Source of the DNA: Cephalopachus bancanus
Lineage: Eukaryota; Chordata; Mammalia; Primates; Tarsiidae
Length of the DNA: 64,000 bases
NCBI GenBank assembly: GCA_027257055.1
Contig: JAPVLO010000995.1
Coordinates: 62,001 to 126,000 of the forward strand
Direction of reading: 5' to 3'
Under the pieces are notes generated by a model. The model was not told the origin of the DNA. It worked only from the letters and a program-made list of their open reading frames with translations, and did no database searches. The translations under genes were made by a program, and so were the position numbers. This document shows positions 43,435-55,334 of this stretch, piece by piece; the stretch's first letter is position 1; the number at the start of each line of letters is the position of its first letter.

Positions 43435-43690
43435 ATCTGGGCTTTATGTGTACTCTCCACCCCTATCTGTGCACACTGTATCCAAATGGTGATTTTTTTG
43501 TTCCTCCATCCTTTCCTCCCTTCACCACTTCCCCTCTCCTCTTCTTCTCCTCTTCCCATTCTGAGTCTCCAGTGTCCATTGTACTACTCTCTATGTCTTT
43601 GTGGCTCCTTGGTTTTGCACCCACTTGCAAGTAAGAACATGTGATGTTTGGTTTTCTGTTCCTGCATTAGAATTTTAAAATGTTCCATTA
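43435..43690 (-). mobile_element. L1: Older L1 3' UTR fragment, antisense
   Basis: TCTGAGTCTCCAGTGTCCAT, CTCTATGTCTTTGTGGCTCC, CCCACTTGCAAGTAAGAACA and GTGATGTTTGGTTTTCTGTT are characteristic antisense 3' UTR landmarks of older primate L1s, with a pyrimidine-rich block before them. Confidence 0.85.
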
Positions 43691-45087
43691 ACTATGTGAT
43701 CATTCAGGCAAAGTAAATTCCTTGTCTCATCTGTCAGGTCATTGCTGCCTTTTCAGGGAACAGAGCAGTGTGCGAAAAACTAACATACATTTCCAGAGGC
43801 AACTGTTACTAAAAAAACAAAAAACAAAAACTTGCCTCTCAATTTATGACATTTAAAAAGAAAATACCTAACAAATAATGTGATACTGCTAAAAATACAT
43901 GACATAGGTACTATATTAATCTCTCTGTCACTTTTTCCTTTTGGTCCACATTTTTAAATGCCCAGCAAATTTCAAACAGCTTCATTAAACTCTGTTCTCT
44001 CCCAAAAGTGACTCAAGAATGAAGTGGTCAAAAGGGCCAAACTGTGTATCTAACATTCTCACTTCAGTCAGAATAATTCTAGGATTTACTGATTTATATA
44101 TGAGGTTTTGGGAAAATTTACATGTTAATAAGATCATCTTGACTTTAAAGTGATATCCCCAAAATAATAAAAAAACACTAGGACTTGGGTTGGTAAAAAT
44201 ATACATTCACCTTTTTAATAAATTAAAATCCTGATTTATAAAAATATCATGCTACCAATAGAAATCTCTTGCTCTAAGTTAATTTAGCTCAGAGAATGCT
44301 CTCATGAATCTCTTCCTAACTCACCCTTCTACCAAAACTTTAAATAAATAAGTATATTACAATTCAAAGTCAAAGCATACATATTTACTATTCATTTTCA
44401 ATTGCTCAAGGAAAATTGGAATGTCGAGATCATGTGAAAGGTTGGACACATACTGGCTTTGATGACAGTTATATTTAAAAATGGATTTTGAGAAGCGTTT
44501 TGAAAAATCATTGGAGTAAAGTTAAGAAATATTGTTACCTCAATGCAAATTAGCTCAAGACAAAAAAAATAAATAAACAAGCCAAAAACCTGAAACATCC
44601 AAGAGTATTTAAGCTTGATTGGATCCAAACATGGGAAGGTCATTGGAACTCTTTTCTCTGTCCACATTGTGTGCTTTTTTCTTTCTCTGTGTTTGATTAA
44701 TTCTTAATATGGTCTTCTCTTGGTGATGGCAAATAGCTTTAATACTTTTAGGTTTGCTTATGTTAGTCACCAAGCAAAGAATTCTAACTGGCCCTGCTTT
44801 GTCCAGTCTTGAATCAATCACAGTTTCCAGGAGCATGTAATAATTTGATGAGTCAGTGTTGGTCACTTACGGTAATATTGGTGAAGCAATATAACTGACA
44901 TCTTTATGAGGGATAGAAATGCTAAGTGTAGTGTCTCAAAAGAAGAGAAGGACTGCGCCTTCAGGACAAGGGGGAAAGAATGCTAAGTATACAAAAACAA
45001 CAGATATACCCGACAACTAAATAAAATTTCTTCAAAATATCTTAGTGATAAGTATCAAAAAGTTCTAACATAATAAGCTTTTATTTA
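43691..45087. other. AT-rich intergenic DNA
   Basis: Nothing recognised. Antisense frames of 73-89 codons lack family features. Confidence 0.5.
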
Positions 45088-48000
45088 AAAAGTTTCATCT
45101 TTTCAGCATGTTTGAGTTCCTTGTAGATCCAAAGTGTTAAGCCTTTGTCAGACCTGGAGTTGGCAAATACTTTTTCCCAGTCTGTAGGCTGTCTCCCTGC
45201 TCTCTTGATGGTTTCCTTGCAGAAGCTTGTCAGTTTAATGAGGTCCCACGTGTCTATCTTATTTCTTATGGCCTGTGGGTTTCGGGTTTTGTTCAGGAAT
45301 TGGATGCCAGTTCCAATCTCCATGAGTGTATGTCCTTCATTTTCTAACGTTCTTATGGTTTGGGGTTTTACATTTAGGTCTCTGATCCATTTAGAGTTAA
45401 TTTTTGTGTATGGGGATAGATAGGGGTCCTGTTTCAATCTTCTTCATGTGGCCAGCCAGTTTTCCCAGCACCATTTACTGAATAGGTTCTCCTCTCCCCA
45501 GTGGTAGGTGGTAGAAGCTTTGTCGAAGATGAGTTGGTTGAGAAATTGAGGTTTTGCTTTTGTCTCAATTCTATTCCATTGTTCTATATGTCTGGTAATG
45601 TGATACCAACTGCTTTTTTTTTTTTTTAACTGAGGATTGTTCTGGCTATTCTTGGTCCTTTATGTTTTCATATGAATTCCTGTGTTGTTTTTTGAGGTCT
45701 GAGAAGAATGTTGCTCGTAATTTGATGGGTGTTGCATTAAATCTGTAGATTGCCTTAGGTAGGATGGACATCTTCACAATATTGACTCTTCCAATTCATG
45801 AGCATGGGATATTTTTCCACTTGTTTGTGTCATCTTTGATTTCTTTGAGCAGTGTTTTGCAGTTTGCATTGTAAAGGTCTTTCACATCTCTGGTTAGGAA
45901 GATGCCAAGGTATTTCATTTTTGTGTGTGCGGCTATTGTGAGTGGAATTGTGCTCTTTTTTTAGGTTTCTGTTTGTTTATTATTGGTGTAAAGAAATGCG
46001 ATTGTCTTTTGCACATTTATTGTATATCCTGAGACTTTGCCAAAGGCCTTTATCAGTGTAAGGAGGTTTTTGACAGATTCTCTTGGGTCTTCAAGGTACA
46101 CAATCATGTCATCTGCAAAGAGAGATAACTTGACTTCCTCTTTTCCTATTTGGATATCCCTGATTGCCTTCTCTTCTCTGATTGCTCTAGCCAGGACTTT
46201 CAATACTATATTGAATAGGAGGGGTGAGAGTGGGCATCCTTGTCTTGTTCCAGTTTTCATGGGAAATGGTTCCAATTTTTGTCCATTTAGGAGTATGCTG
46301 GCTGTGGGTTTCTCATAGATGGCTTTTACTATTTTGAGGTATGTCCCCCATACACCTAGATGTTCAAGGGTTTTTATCAAGAAGGGGTGCTGGATTTTAT
46401 CAAAAGCTTTTTCTGCATCTAATGATAGAATCATGTGGTTTTTGTTTTGACATCTATTGATGTATTTAATTACATTTATGGCTTTATGAATGTTGAACTA
46501 CCTTTGCATCCCAGGAATGAAGCCCATTTGGTCATAATGGCTGATTTTTGAGATGTGTTGTTGAATCCGGTTTGCTAGGATCTTGTTGAGAATTTTAGTA
46601 TCTATGTTCATCAACTATATTGGCCTGTAGTTCTCCTTCTTTGTTGGGTCTTTACCTGACTTGGGTATCAATGTGATGTTAGCTCATAAAATGTTTTGGG
46701 GAGAGTGCCATCTTTCTCAATCACCTGGAATACTTTCAGTAGGATTGGTATCAGCTCCTCCTTAAATGTCTTGTAGAATTCTGCTGGAAAGCCATCTGGT
46801 CCAGGGCTTTTTTTTTTTTTTTTTTTTTTTGTAGGTAGTTTTCTTATTATGTAGTCAATTTCCTTGATTGTTAATGGTCTCTTTAGGGTCTCAATTTCTT
46901 CTTGTTTCAACCTAGGCAGGTTGTGTGATGACAGAAAGTCCTCCATTTCCGAAAGGTTTTCAAGTTTGTTTCCATACAAGTGTACATAGTATTCTCTAAT
47001 GATATTTTGTATTTCTTCAGGGTCAGATGTGACTTCATATTTGTGTTTCTGATTGTGTTTATTTGGGCTTTTTCTCTCTTTTTCTTGGTCAGTCTAGCTA
47101 GGGGACCATCAATCTTGTTAATCCTTTAGAAGAACCAGCTTTCTGTTTCATTGATTTTTTTGTATTATCTTTTTGTCTTCTACGTCCTGGATTTGGGCTT
47201 TTATTTTGGTGATCTGGATTCTTCTGCTGAAATTAGCGTTTTTGTGGTCTTGCTTTTCTAACTTCTTTAGGTGGCTTGTTAGGCTATTAGTTTGTGATCC
47301 TTCCATTTTCTTCATGTGTTTTTGTAGGGATATAAATTCCTCTCTTACTACAACTTTCATGATATCCCAGAGAGTCAGGTAAGATCTTTCTTGATTTTCA
47401 CTTGTTTCCAGGTAAGTTTTAATCTCTGTTTTGATTTCATCATTGACCCAGGAGTTGTTTAGCATCATGCTGTTTAGTGTTCATGTCTTTGTGGGTTTTG
47501 GGGAGACCTTGTTGGTGTTAATGTTTATTTTTATTCCACTGTGATCCAAGAAGGTGCATGGTAAAATTTTGATCCTTTTAAATTTGCTTATGCTTGATTT
47601 ATAACCAAGTATGTGGTCAATCTTAGAGTATGCTCCATTCAGTGATGAGTAGAATGTGTATTCTGTGATCTTTGGATGGAGTGTTCTGTAGGTATCAATT
47701 AAGTCCATTTGATAAGAGTCACACTGAGGTTCCGGATCTCCTTGCTGATTTTTTGTCCTGATGATCTGTCTAGGACTGTGAGTGGCATATTGAAATCCCC
47801 AGCTATGATTGTATTGGAGTCAGTATCTTTTTTTAGTTTACCTAGGAGCTGCTTTAAAGTTGGTGCTCCTATGTTGGGTGCATATATGTTTAGGATAGAT
47901 ATTTCTTGTTGATGGATTGAACCTTTTATCATTATGTCATGGCCTTCTGTATCTTTTTTAATTTTTGATAGTTTATAGGGTATTTTGTCTGAGATTAAGA

Positions 48001-48226
48001 TCATGACTCCTCCTTTCTTTTGTGTTCCATTTGCCTGAAAATTTGTTTCCCATCCTCTTGCTTTGAGTCTGTGAATGTCCTTTCTAGTGAAGTGAGTCTC
48101 TTGAAGGCAATAAATTGTTGCCTGCTGATATTTCATCCATTTTACCATTCTATGTCTTTTCGGTGTTGCATTAAGTGGGTTCACATTCAAACTAATTATT
48201 GAAATGTGAGAGTTGATCCCTATCAT
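45088..48226 (-). pseudogene. ORF2: L1 ORF2 (copy C), disabled and 3'-truncated
   Basis: The endonuclease domain is open for its first 175 codons (48,226-47,699), with SLNVN, LQETH, YAPN and GDFN landmarks. Later pieces include the fingers region with a seven-lysine run (A-run of 23, T at 46,808-46,830) and the RT core (46,434-45,961) with QGCPLSP and an intact FADD box. It has stops and frameshifts between pieces. A ~61-base deletion near 45,598 joins CCAGAC to ATATAG. The last ~170 codons are absent. Confidence 0.9.
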
Positions 48227-48307
48227 AATGTTCTTACAGAGTTGTTGTTGTTCTTCCTATTTGTGTGTTATCTTTCTTTTGGTTTTAGAGTTGGATCATG
48301 TGTGTTT

Positions 48308-49268
48308 TTAATCTTTTGCCTGTATGCTTATGAAGAATGTTGTTGTTCTTTTTCCTTTTCTTTTGTGTTCAATACTTTTTTAAGTGTTTCTTGTAGAGGT
48401 GGTCGGTGGCAGCATAGGTTCTTAGGGATTGGATGTCCGGGAAAGATTTCAAATCTCCCTCACTGATGAAGCTTAGCTTGGCTGGGTAGGTTATTCTCAG
48501 TTGAAATTATTTATCTTTTAGAAATTTGAAGATAGGGCTCCAAGCTCTCCTAGACTGGAGGGTTTCTGTAGATAAATCTGCTGCTATTCTAATTGGTCTT
48601 CCCTGGTAGGTAGTCTGACCTTTTTCTCTTGCTGCCTTTAGGATTTTTTCTTTTATACCTACTTTGTTTAGGCAAATTACTATATATCTGGGAGTTGGTC
48701 TTCTCATTTGTTGTCTTGCAGGGGTTCTCTGAATCTCTTGTTTTTGAATTTTTTCTCACTGATGAGATGAGGGAAGTTTTCTTGGATGATTTCATGAAAT
48801 GTTTATTCCAGTGTGTCCTCTGTTTCTTTTTCTGTCTCAGGAAGGCCAATTACTCTTAGTTTCGGTCTCTTGAAGTGATCATTCATATTTTGAAGGTTTT
48901 GTTCTGTCTTCTTGAGCTTCTTTTCTATGTTTTTGGCAGTTTGGGTTAGTTCTGTTTTGGTCTTCTAGCTCTGAGATTCTTTTTTCTGCTTGGCTACTTC
49001 TGCTTACCATGCTTATTAGTTTGTTATTTATTTCCATCACAGTATTCTTTACTGCTGTTATTTCTGTCATCAACTCCTTCCTATTTTCCTCCTGTGTCTC
49101 CTCATTTTTTTTTATTCTCTCTATTAATGTCTTGATGTCTGGGTTTGTTGTATGTAATCAGTCATTCTAGGGGCTCTTCGTTGTTTGTGTTCCAAAGTCT
49201 GTTTTCTCAGTGTCTGACCTCCCAGGGGTCTGTGTGAGACCTATATTCTTCTTTTGGTTTTTCTTCAT
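48308..49268 (-). pseudogene. ORF1: L1 ORF1 (copy C), disabled
   Basis: The start codon is at 49,268-49,266, aligned with the ORF1 starts of copies A and B. A coiled-coil segment is readable at 49,073-48,879 (ISMVSRSSQAEKRISELE). The RNA-binding part falls into two other frames (48,849-48,589 and 48,707-48,507). Several frameshifts; not functional. Confidence 0.85.
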
Positions 49269-50662
49269 TTGTGCGGTTTTTTCCCTCCCTACATTTTCCT
49301 TCCCTCCATATCACCATCTTCTTTCATTCTGTTATTCAGGGGTAGAGGGGTTGCTTTTACTTCTGTTTGCTCAATCTCCTATTTTTCTTTATGTATGCCC
49401 TCTTACTTTGTTCAGTTATGGAGTTGCACTGTCAGTTGGGGGTGGTCCTTTTTGCAGTTTTGAGATTTACTTAAGGGGAGAACTGTGATTCAAAATCTAT
49501 CTGCAGGTCCTGGTATCTGCTGACAGGTATATGAGTAATCTGAAACCCACTTCCCACTGCCTTGGAATCTGTCCATGCAGTGTGACTGTAGGTTTACCCC
49601 CTAAAATAAAATGAGGTTAACAGAGGGAAGAGAATGGAACAGACAGTGGGGGGACGAGGGGTTGTAGAGAGAGAGGCGTAAGGGGGGAAACAGAGGATGT
49701 ACCAGCAAATGTAGAGAGAGATCTAAACTGAAACAGACAAAAGCAATAGACCAGGCTACAAACTAGCCAACTCCTATACAAAAAAAACTAAAACATACAA
49801 TGATGCTAACATACAAGCTAATCAACCACCTTATTGGTGTGCTGTTCCTCTATTCAAAGATATGGTTTACAGAGGGGAGAAAAGAGAAGAAAAAGAAAAG
49901 AAAAAAAGGAACAAAACAAAAGGAATAGAATCAAGTCATTAAACTAACAGAACCAATCAAGCACACTCTGAAACTTTTCGTTTATGTCCAATGTCCTTTC
50001 AGCTCTGATTTCTAGCTGTCTTCTCAGGCTGGTAAATTTGTTCACAGTTAAGGTCAGTTGCCCCTGGCCTGCTGTGAAGGGCAGTTCAGATCACCACTCA
50101 GTTCACCATTGCCCAGTTCACCACTCAAATCTGGCCTGTGTCTGTTTTTAAGTTGTTGTCCCATTTCAGTATTGTTACCTTGAATCACCAGCAGGTAGTG
50201 CTATCTCACCACTCCAGATGGTCTTTATCTCAGCTGCTCGACCCAGGGAGGATGGAACCAGACAAGAGCCAGACAAAAGGAGCCTCCCTCAGGGCACACA
50301 GGAGGAGACCCATGACCCAGCAGGACGTCATGGTGGCAGCAGAGGTGTCAGGGATCCCAGCAGATCTTGCCTGCAGGGGCTTCAAGGTCTGAAGTCATGG
50401 ATCACCTCAAGCATGAGTGGTGCCATGGGAAATAGTTGCTACAGAGGCTGTGGCAGCGGCTGCTATGTCTGCGGCTGCAGTGGCTGTCCAGACCACCGTG
50501 ATGCCCCAGTGGTGGCAACAGCTGAGCTCCATGTGAAGAGCAGGCTGCCGACGATGGGATCCACAGCCCCGGGGAGAGAGCCAGAGACCCTCTGCATTCT
50601 CCTTTGCTGAGGGTCTCATAGACCAGGCTGCCCCATCACTATCTTGCTGGAAGTCTCCAAGC
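49269..50662 (-). promoter_or_regulatory. L1 copy C 5' UTR (different type from copy A)
   Basis: The ~130 bases before ORF1 resemble copies A and B. Upstream of about 49,400 I see no similarity to the copy A 5' UTR: no tandem 410-base monomers and no equivalent GTGAGT...AG segment. Instead there is an A/G-rich part (49,600-49,930), then a GC-rich 5' end (50,210-50,640). Presumed internal promoter; activity inferred. Confidence 0.7.
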
Positions 50663-51049
50663 TCCTCTTTTATAGCTTTTATGTATGATTATTCATCTCA
50701 GTGGACCCTCACCATTACTCAATATTTCTGAATATTTTAAAGCTTTTTTTAATTAAAATGTATACTTTTGATGATTCTAAAATTTATTGAGAAAAAAGAA
50801 TAAATTAGTGAAATTTTAGGGAGACAATCTTTATGATAACATAAAAAGTATATTCCCAAGCATCAAAACAATTGCAAACATTTTTTAAGTAGGAATTTTT
50901 TTATTATTAGAAAAAGTAAAGGATATAGTAACTGATGCTGTAACAGAAATTTTGTGGAGCAGAAATGAGTATCTAATGGTTGATCAGACTAGATAATACC
51001 CAAGGATGATTTCATTTATTTTTTTTTATTTGTAGTGTAATCTATTTTT
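50663..51049. other. AT-rich intergenic DNA
   Basis: Nothing recognised. Confidence 0.5.
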
Positions 51050-51265
51050 AATTATTTTATGGAAAGAACAAAAACAGACAATATTAGACTATATTGAACC
51101 TCTATTTGGCCATTACCCAGCTTCAATCGTTATCAATTCATGAACAAAATTATATACCCATATCCCCAACTATTTAATCCCTATATTTTGAAGCAGATAA
51201 TAGACATTGCAATCTCATCCATAAATATTTCGGCATTATTTCTAAAAGATAAGTATTGAAACCAT
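51050..51265 (-). mobile_element. L1: Old L1M-type 3' UTR fragment, antisense
   Basis: GGCCATTACCCAGCTTCAAT, CGTTATCAATTCATGAACAA, TATTTTGAAGCAGATAATAG, CATCCATAAATATTTCGGCA and TTATTTCTAAAAGATAAG are the antisense of the ancient L1 3' UTR block. Confidence 0.8.
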
Positions 51266-51717
51266 TTTATTATATTTTTGATGTGTTAAATTAATATTAA
51301 AATGCTAAATAATTCTTACTATCAGTATTCAATTTTAAAGATGCTTTTGAATATATTTCTATGATTCTAATCAAATATGGCCTTAATCTTGAATTTCTTT
51401 TAATCCAAAGCTGTCACCCATTTTAATCTGTATATTTTGATGTTTCTTTGATTTTTGTGGTTATTCCCTTCCTTTCAATGTCCTCATCCCCTTTCTATCT
51501 TACCAATTTTTGGATAGTTTTAGCAAGAGACTAATATAATAAAGAAAGATACAATTAACTATATATTTTTAAGTATATAAAGATGTAGCAGGAGAAGAGA
51601 GATGTAACTTGTTCTAGGTCATCCATAGGACAAAAATAGGGTCATTAAATAAAAACAATTAGGGAAGTTGACTCTCTTACACATCACAACTTCCAAGTTG
51701 TTTCTTTCCTATTTTCA

Positions 51718-51975
51718 GTCAGAGTTTCACTCTGTCACCCAGACTGGAGTGCAGTTCATGGCTCCAATTCCTGGACTATAGCAATCCTTCTGCCTCAGCC
51801 TCCCAAGTAACTGAGGCTGCAGGCATGCACCACCATTCCTGGCTAATTATTATTATTTTTGTAGGGATGGAGTACCACTTTGTTGCCCAGGTTAGTCTCT
51901 AACTCCTCAAACAATCCTCCTGCCTTGGTATCCCAAAGTACTAGGATCACAGGCATCAGCCAATGTTCCCTGCCT
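51718..51975 (-). mobile_element. Older Alu, antisense
   Basis: CAGAGTTTCACTCTGTCACC, CTCCCAAGTAACTGAGGC, CACCACCATTCCTGGCTAAT, GTTGCCCAGGTTAGTCTC and CACAGGCATCAGCCAATG. Flanks TCCAAGTTGTTTCTTTCCT and TCCAAATTGTTTCTTGCCT form its target duplication. Confidence 0.95.
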
Positions 51976-52179
51976 CCAAATTGTTTCTTGCCTCTCATAT
52001 CTTAACAGAATTACAAGTTCATATTTTCAAAGTTCTTCTCGGCATCTCTAAATGAATATCAAGTAGGCATTTCAAACTTATCATGACCAGCCCTCAGAAT
52101 TATAGGATACTGTTTTAAGCCTCAGTGTTTTAGAATTTTTTAATGCCACAAAGGCATATGTTGCTTTAATAGTAAATAT

Positions 52180-52400
52180 GGGCTCTGGAACAAAACTGCT
52201 TAAGATTGAATTCTACTTTTTCTACTTTATAGTTATGTGATTTTAGGCAGATTATATACCTCCCTCTAGGTTAAATATGTTCCCATATTTCCTCAGCTAT
52301 AAATTGAAAATTTTGTTAACATAGTACTCAGTAATTTAAAAGAGTAAATGAGCACTTAGAACTGTGACTGACACAGAGAGAATGAAAGGCAACAATATTT
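52180..52400 (-). mobile_element. MIR SINE
   Basis: GGGCTCTGGAACAAAACTGC, ATAGTTATGTGATTTTAGGC, ATTTCCTCAGCTATAAATTG, GAGTAAATGAGCACTTAGAA and CTGTGACTGACACAGAG in antisense MIR order; diverged. Confidence 0.78.
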
Positions 52401-52569
52401 TCATCTGGCCCAATTTCAGTTTTCTATATAGCTCTTATCATTATCTTTAATTTATCCAATATGTGCAGTTGTTTGTTTACTTTTATTTTTTAAAAACAAT
52501 GTTTAGTACTTAAAGGCTTTAAAAAATACTTATAAAAATGAGTGATTTAAAAAATATCAACTCCTACCA

Positions 52570-52685
52570 GAATCAAACTCCTTAAGGGTAGGAGTCCTGT
52601 CTATGTGGTTCAGCTCCCAGAACTGTGCCTGGTGTATCTTAAGGGCTTGTTAATCTTTGTTCAGTGAACAAATGAGTCTCAACTG
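52570..52685 (+). mobile_element. L2 3'-end fragment
   Basis: CTCCTTAAGGGTAGGAGTCC, TGTCTATGTGGTTCAGCTCC, CAGAACTGTGCCTGGTGTAT and AGTGAACAAATGAG match the 3' end of L2 in sense. Confidence 0.78.
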
Positions 52686-52689
52686 AAGA

Positions 52690-54286
52690 AGGTACTTTAG
52701 AACAATTAAAGGTATATAAAAATGAATTCAACTGACTGGTAAGATACAGTGTCTCATCACTGATGTAAAAATTATCTTTAAGGGTTGCTATGATAGAGGT
52801 TTTATACTGTATATATCACACTATCATACATTTACTTAAGTTATGAAAGCCATTACAGAAGCCCTTTCAATTCTGTATTCTATGATGAATCTAAGTGAAT
52901 CTAAGAGTAAAACAGGCAATTAAAACAACCATGAATTCTAGGTAGACATGCTCTTGTTAACATCCTCAAATAAACTTCATAGCTACTAAAGAAATGGACA
53001 GAGGGCATTAAATAATGTTTAAGAAAGGAAGTACTTGTCTGTGAAAAATGTTCCAACTAAGAATTTACCATAACTGTTAAATCTCAAGATATCCCTTTAA
53101 TTAACATTTTTAGTATTTTAAGTGTACCATTTTGTATCCCCTGACAAATATATTTTTGTCATGAGTGTATTTAACTCATTTATTATATATTTTATGATTT
53201 TCATTAAAATTTTTGTAAGGGATTAAATAGAACTTAATTAGATGGCTTCCTGAATAACAGGTTACATTAAAATATCTTATGGGTATGAAGTTCAGCCATC
53301 CAAGGTAATGAGTGTAAAAATATGGTCTGTAACTCCTAAGTTTTATTGCCAAAAATTATGTTACTACAATTGAATAATTAATTTTCCTCAAAAGAAAGGA
53401 GTAGATTTTATAAAATGTTCAAAATTCCCTCTTTAATAAAATTTGAGGAAATAATACTTATTTGAATTCCAAAAGATAAAGACTTTATACTTTTAGGGAC
53501 TCGGACAAGGGTAATGTAAACATATTTTAATACCAAAAATATAGAGTAATTTATATGACATAGGTTTTAAAAACTATCATTTTAAATCTGAAAGACTAAG
53601 CACATAAAAAATAGTCTTATTAATGGAGTTCTGAAGGACCATTATTAAATATTATTACTAATAAATTGGTATCTTAAATGTCTAATCTATTTGGTATTTT
53701 GGGTATAGTTTATACAACTATGACAAACATACCAAAATCTATTAAACATACTAAAACTAATCAAAATCTTTAATAGATTTTCTGCTTTTGTATTATCTCT
53801 TCCTCATCACTATACTACATTTTCAAATAGCAGAATATATTTAATATGGTGTAAGAAAGGGGACATATTTGGTATGATGTAAAGAAGGGAACAGTTTGTT
53901 TAATATGCCAAAAGAAACTAATGCTTAAATTTAAAAATAATTGTATTCACATTATCTAACCAGTCATTAGGAATAAATCTCAATGTCAATTGGAATTAAA
54001 AAAAAATTCTGTGCATCTATGGAGAAACTATTTAGTGAGTTATCTCATTTTAACAAAATTCAACAGGAGACATGTTACTTATTCCCAAAGTACATGTAAT
54101 TTCTCTTCAGTTACCTTTTTACTCATAAACAAGTAATTTCTCCTTTTTCAAAACAAGAAGCTGTAAAGCAAGCACGTCTCGATGGACCAGTTGAAAAATA
54201 GTACCTGGCAAATTTATACAAAAGGGTTTTAGGAAATCAGCTGGTATTGCCTTTATTTTTAATCATTGTTTTTTTGCTGATCACAA
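52690..54286. other. AT-rich intergenic DNA
   Basis: About 1.6 kb with very low GC, no long frames and no recognised repeat. Confidence 0.55.
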
Positions 54287-55147
54287 ATCTATGCTAGACA
54301 CTAGTGAGAGAGAAGGTAGGTAGATAACTGGTAGGCAGACAGGGCAAGTCCCGGTAGCTGCAAGCCCCACAAACTAGAGTGAACACACCCACTTCCTGGT
54401 TCACGGACTTCATCTTTCCCTTTCCTGATTGGCCCGTCCCAATCCTCTTCCAACTTACAAATTTACCAACACCACCAGTCCATGGTGCCTCTCTCTGACT
54501 GGCGCTGTTGCCAACCCACTGACAGGCTCTGGAGACTATATGAGCTTCTGACAGCAGAGGCAAACCAGCCACCCTTTGGGACCCTTCCTGCTGCTGGGAG
54601 CTGTGCTGTCTTCCTAACAGGTATCTACTTTCTCACCCTCTGGTTGTCTGCATCCTTCTTCTTGGGTGTAAGACAGGAACCTGGACCCCCAAAGCTGCTG
54701 AAGATCGCCGAATCTGAAGACCACTGGACTTGAATAGCTGCATAAGCCTGCCACTAGCTTACCAACCCACAGAGCCAGCAGAGTCAGCACAGCAGGCATG
54801 CCAGCACAGCTGGAGGAGCCAGCGATGTGGGCAGAGCTGTCTGTTGAAGGAGCTGTGGACGGAGCTGACGGGGGCTGGCAGATCTAACGTGACCCAGCAG
54901 GCCCTGACTTTCTGGCCCATTGAGCAGAAAGAGCTGCAACACTTCTCAGGGCTCGGCTTACCGAACCCCCACCCCAGTTAAGAGAACTGCCACACTCTTG
55001 GGGTCCCCACGGCTGCTGACATCCTGAACTCTCCAGTGCCACAGGGCTCCCCCACCCCAATGCCATCACGTCCCAGCCACAGCGTCATCCCAGGCTGGCA
55101 GTACAGCTCTGGGAACTGCAACATTTCTTGGGGGCCCAGCTCACCAG
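54287..55147 (+). mobile_element. Probable ERV1-like solo LTR
   Basis: A GC-rich 860-base island in AT-rich DNA with LTR-like layout. It has inverted CCAAT (GATTGG, 54,427), a TATA-like ACTATATGAG (54,534-54,545), and then transcribed-region-like sequence. In the 3' part a motif recurs three times: GAGCTGCAACACTTCTC at 54,931, GAACTGCCACACTCTTG at 54,984 and GAACTGCAACATTTCTTG at 55,112. This resembles the repeated GAGCTGTAACACTC motif of HERV9/LTR12-type LTRs. Exact ends and a short target duplication are not resolved. No retroviral coding sequence is attached. It could be another GC-rich repeat class. Confidence 0.55.
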
Positions 55148-55334
55148 CTGATCGGACAAAAAATCATATCACTAGGCCAGTGCTTCATTTAACATAATTT
55201 CCTAAATGTAATTTTCTAGATGGCACTTCTAAATTCTGCTGTTAAATGTTACCTCAGATATTTGCAATATTTTACATGCATTTTGCTGGTGGTCATCATG
55301 AAAGATAACTTTTATTAATCAGAACACTCCAAGA

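Larger units (their letters stand above)
45088..50662 (-). mobile_element. L1: Nearly complete antisense L1 (copy C), 3' end missing
   Basis: It reads from a 5' UTR (50,662 down to 49,269) through ORF1 (49,268-48,308) and ORF2 (48,226 onwards), and stops at about 45,088, some 170 codons before the usual ORF2 end and without a 3' UTR. The start GGAGACTTCCAGCAAGATAG is at about 50,662. A 9-base AGCTTTTAT occurs at both flanks (45,076-45,084 and 50,674-50,682) but does not abut the 5' end exactly and no A-tail is present, so I do not rely on it. It is more diverged than copies A and B. Confidence 0.92.

Noticed and set aside
45076..50682. AGCTTTTAT as target duplication of L1 copy C
   Set aside because: Only nine bases, AT-rich, not directly abutting the 5' end, and no A-tail on the 3' side; could be chance.
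54482..54981. Two overlapping 83-codon frames suggesting a small gene
   Set aside because: Located in the LTR-like GC-rich island; no domain, no splice or Kozak context that stands out.
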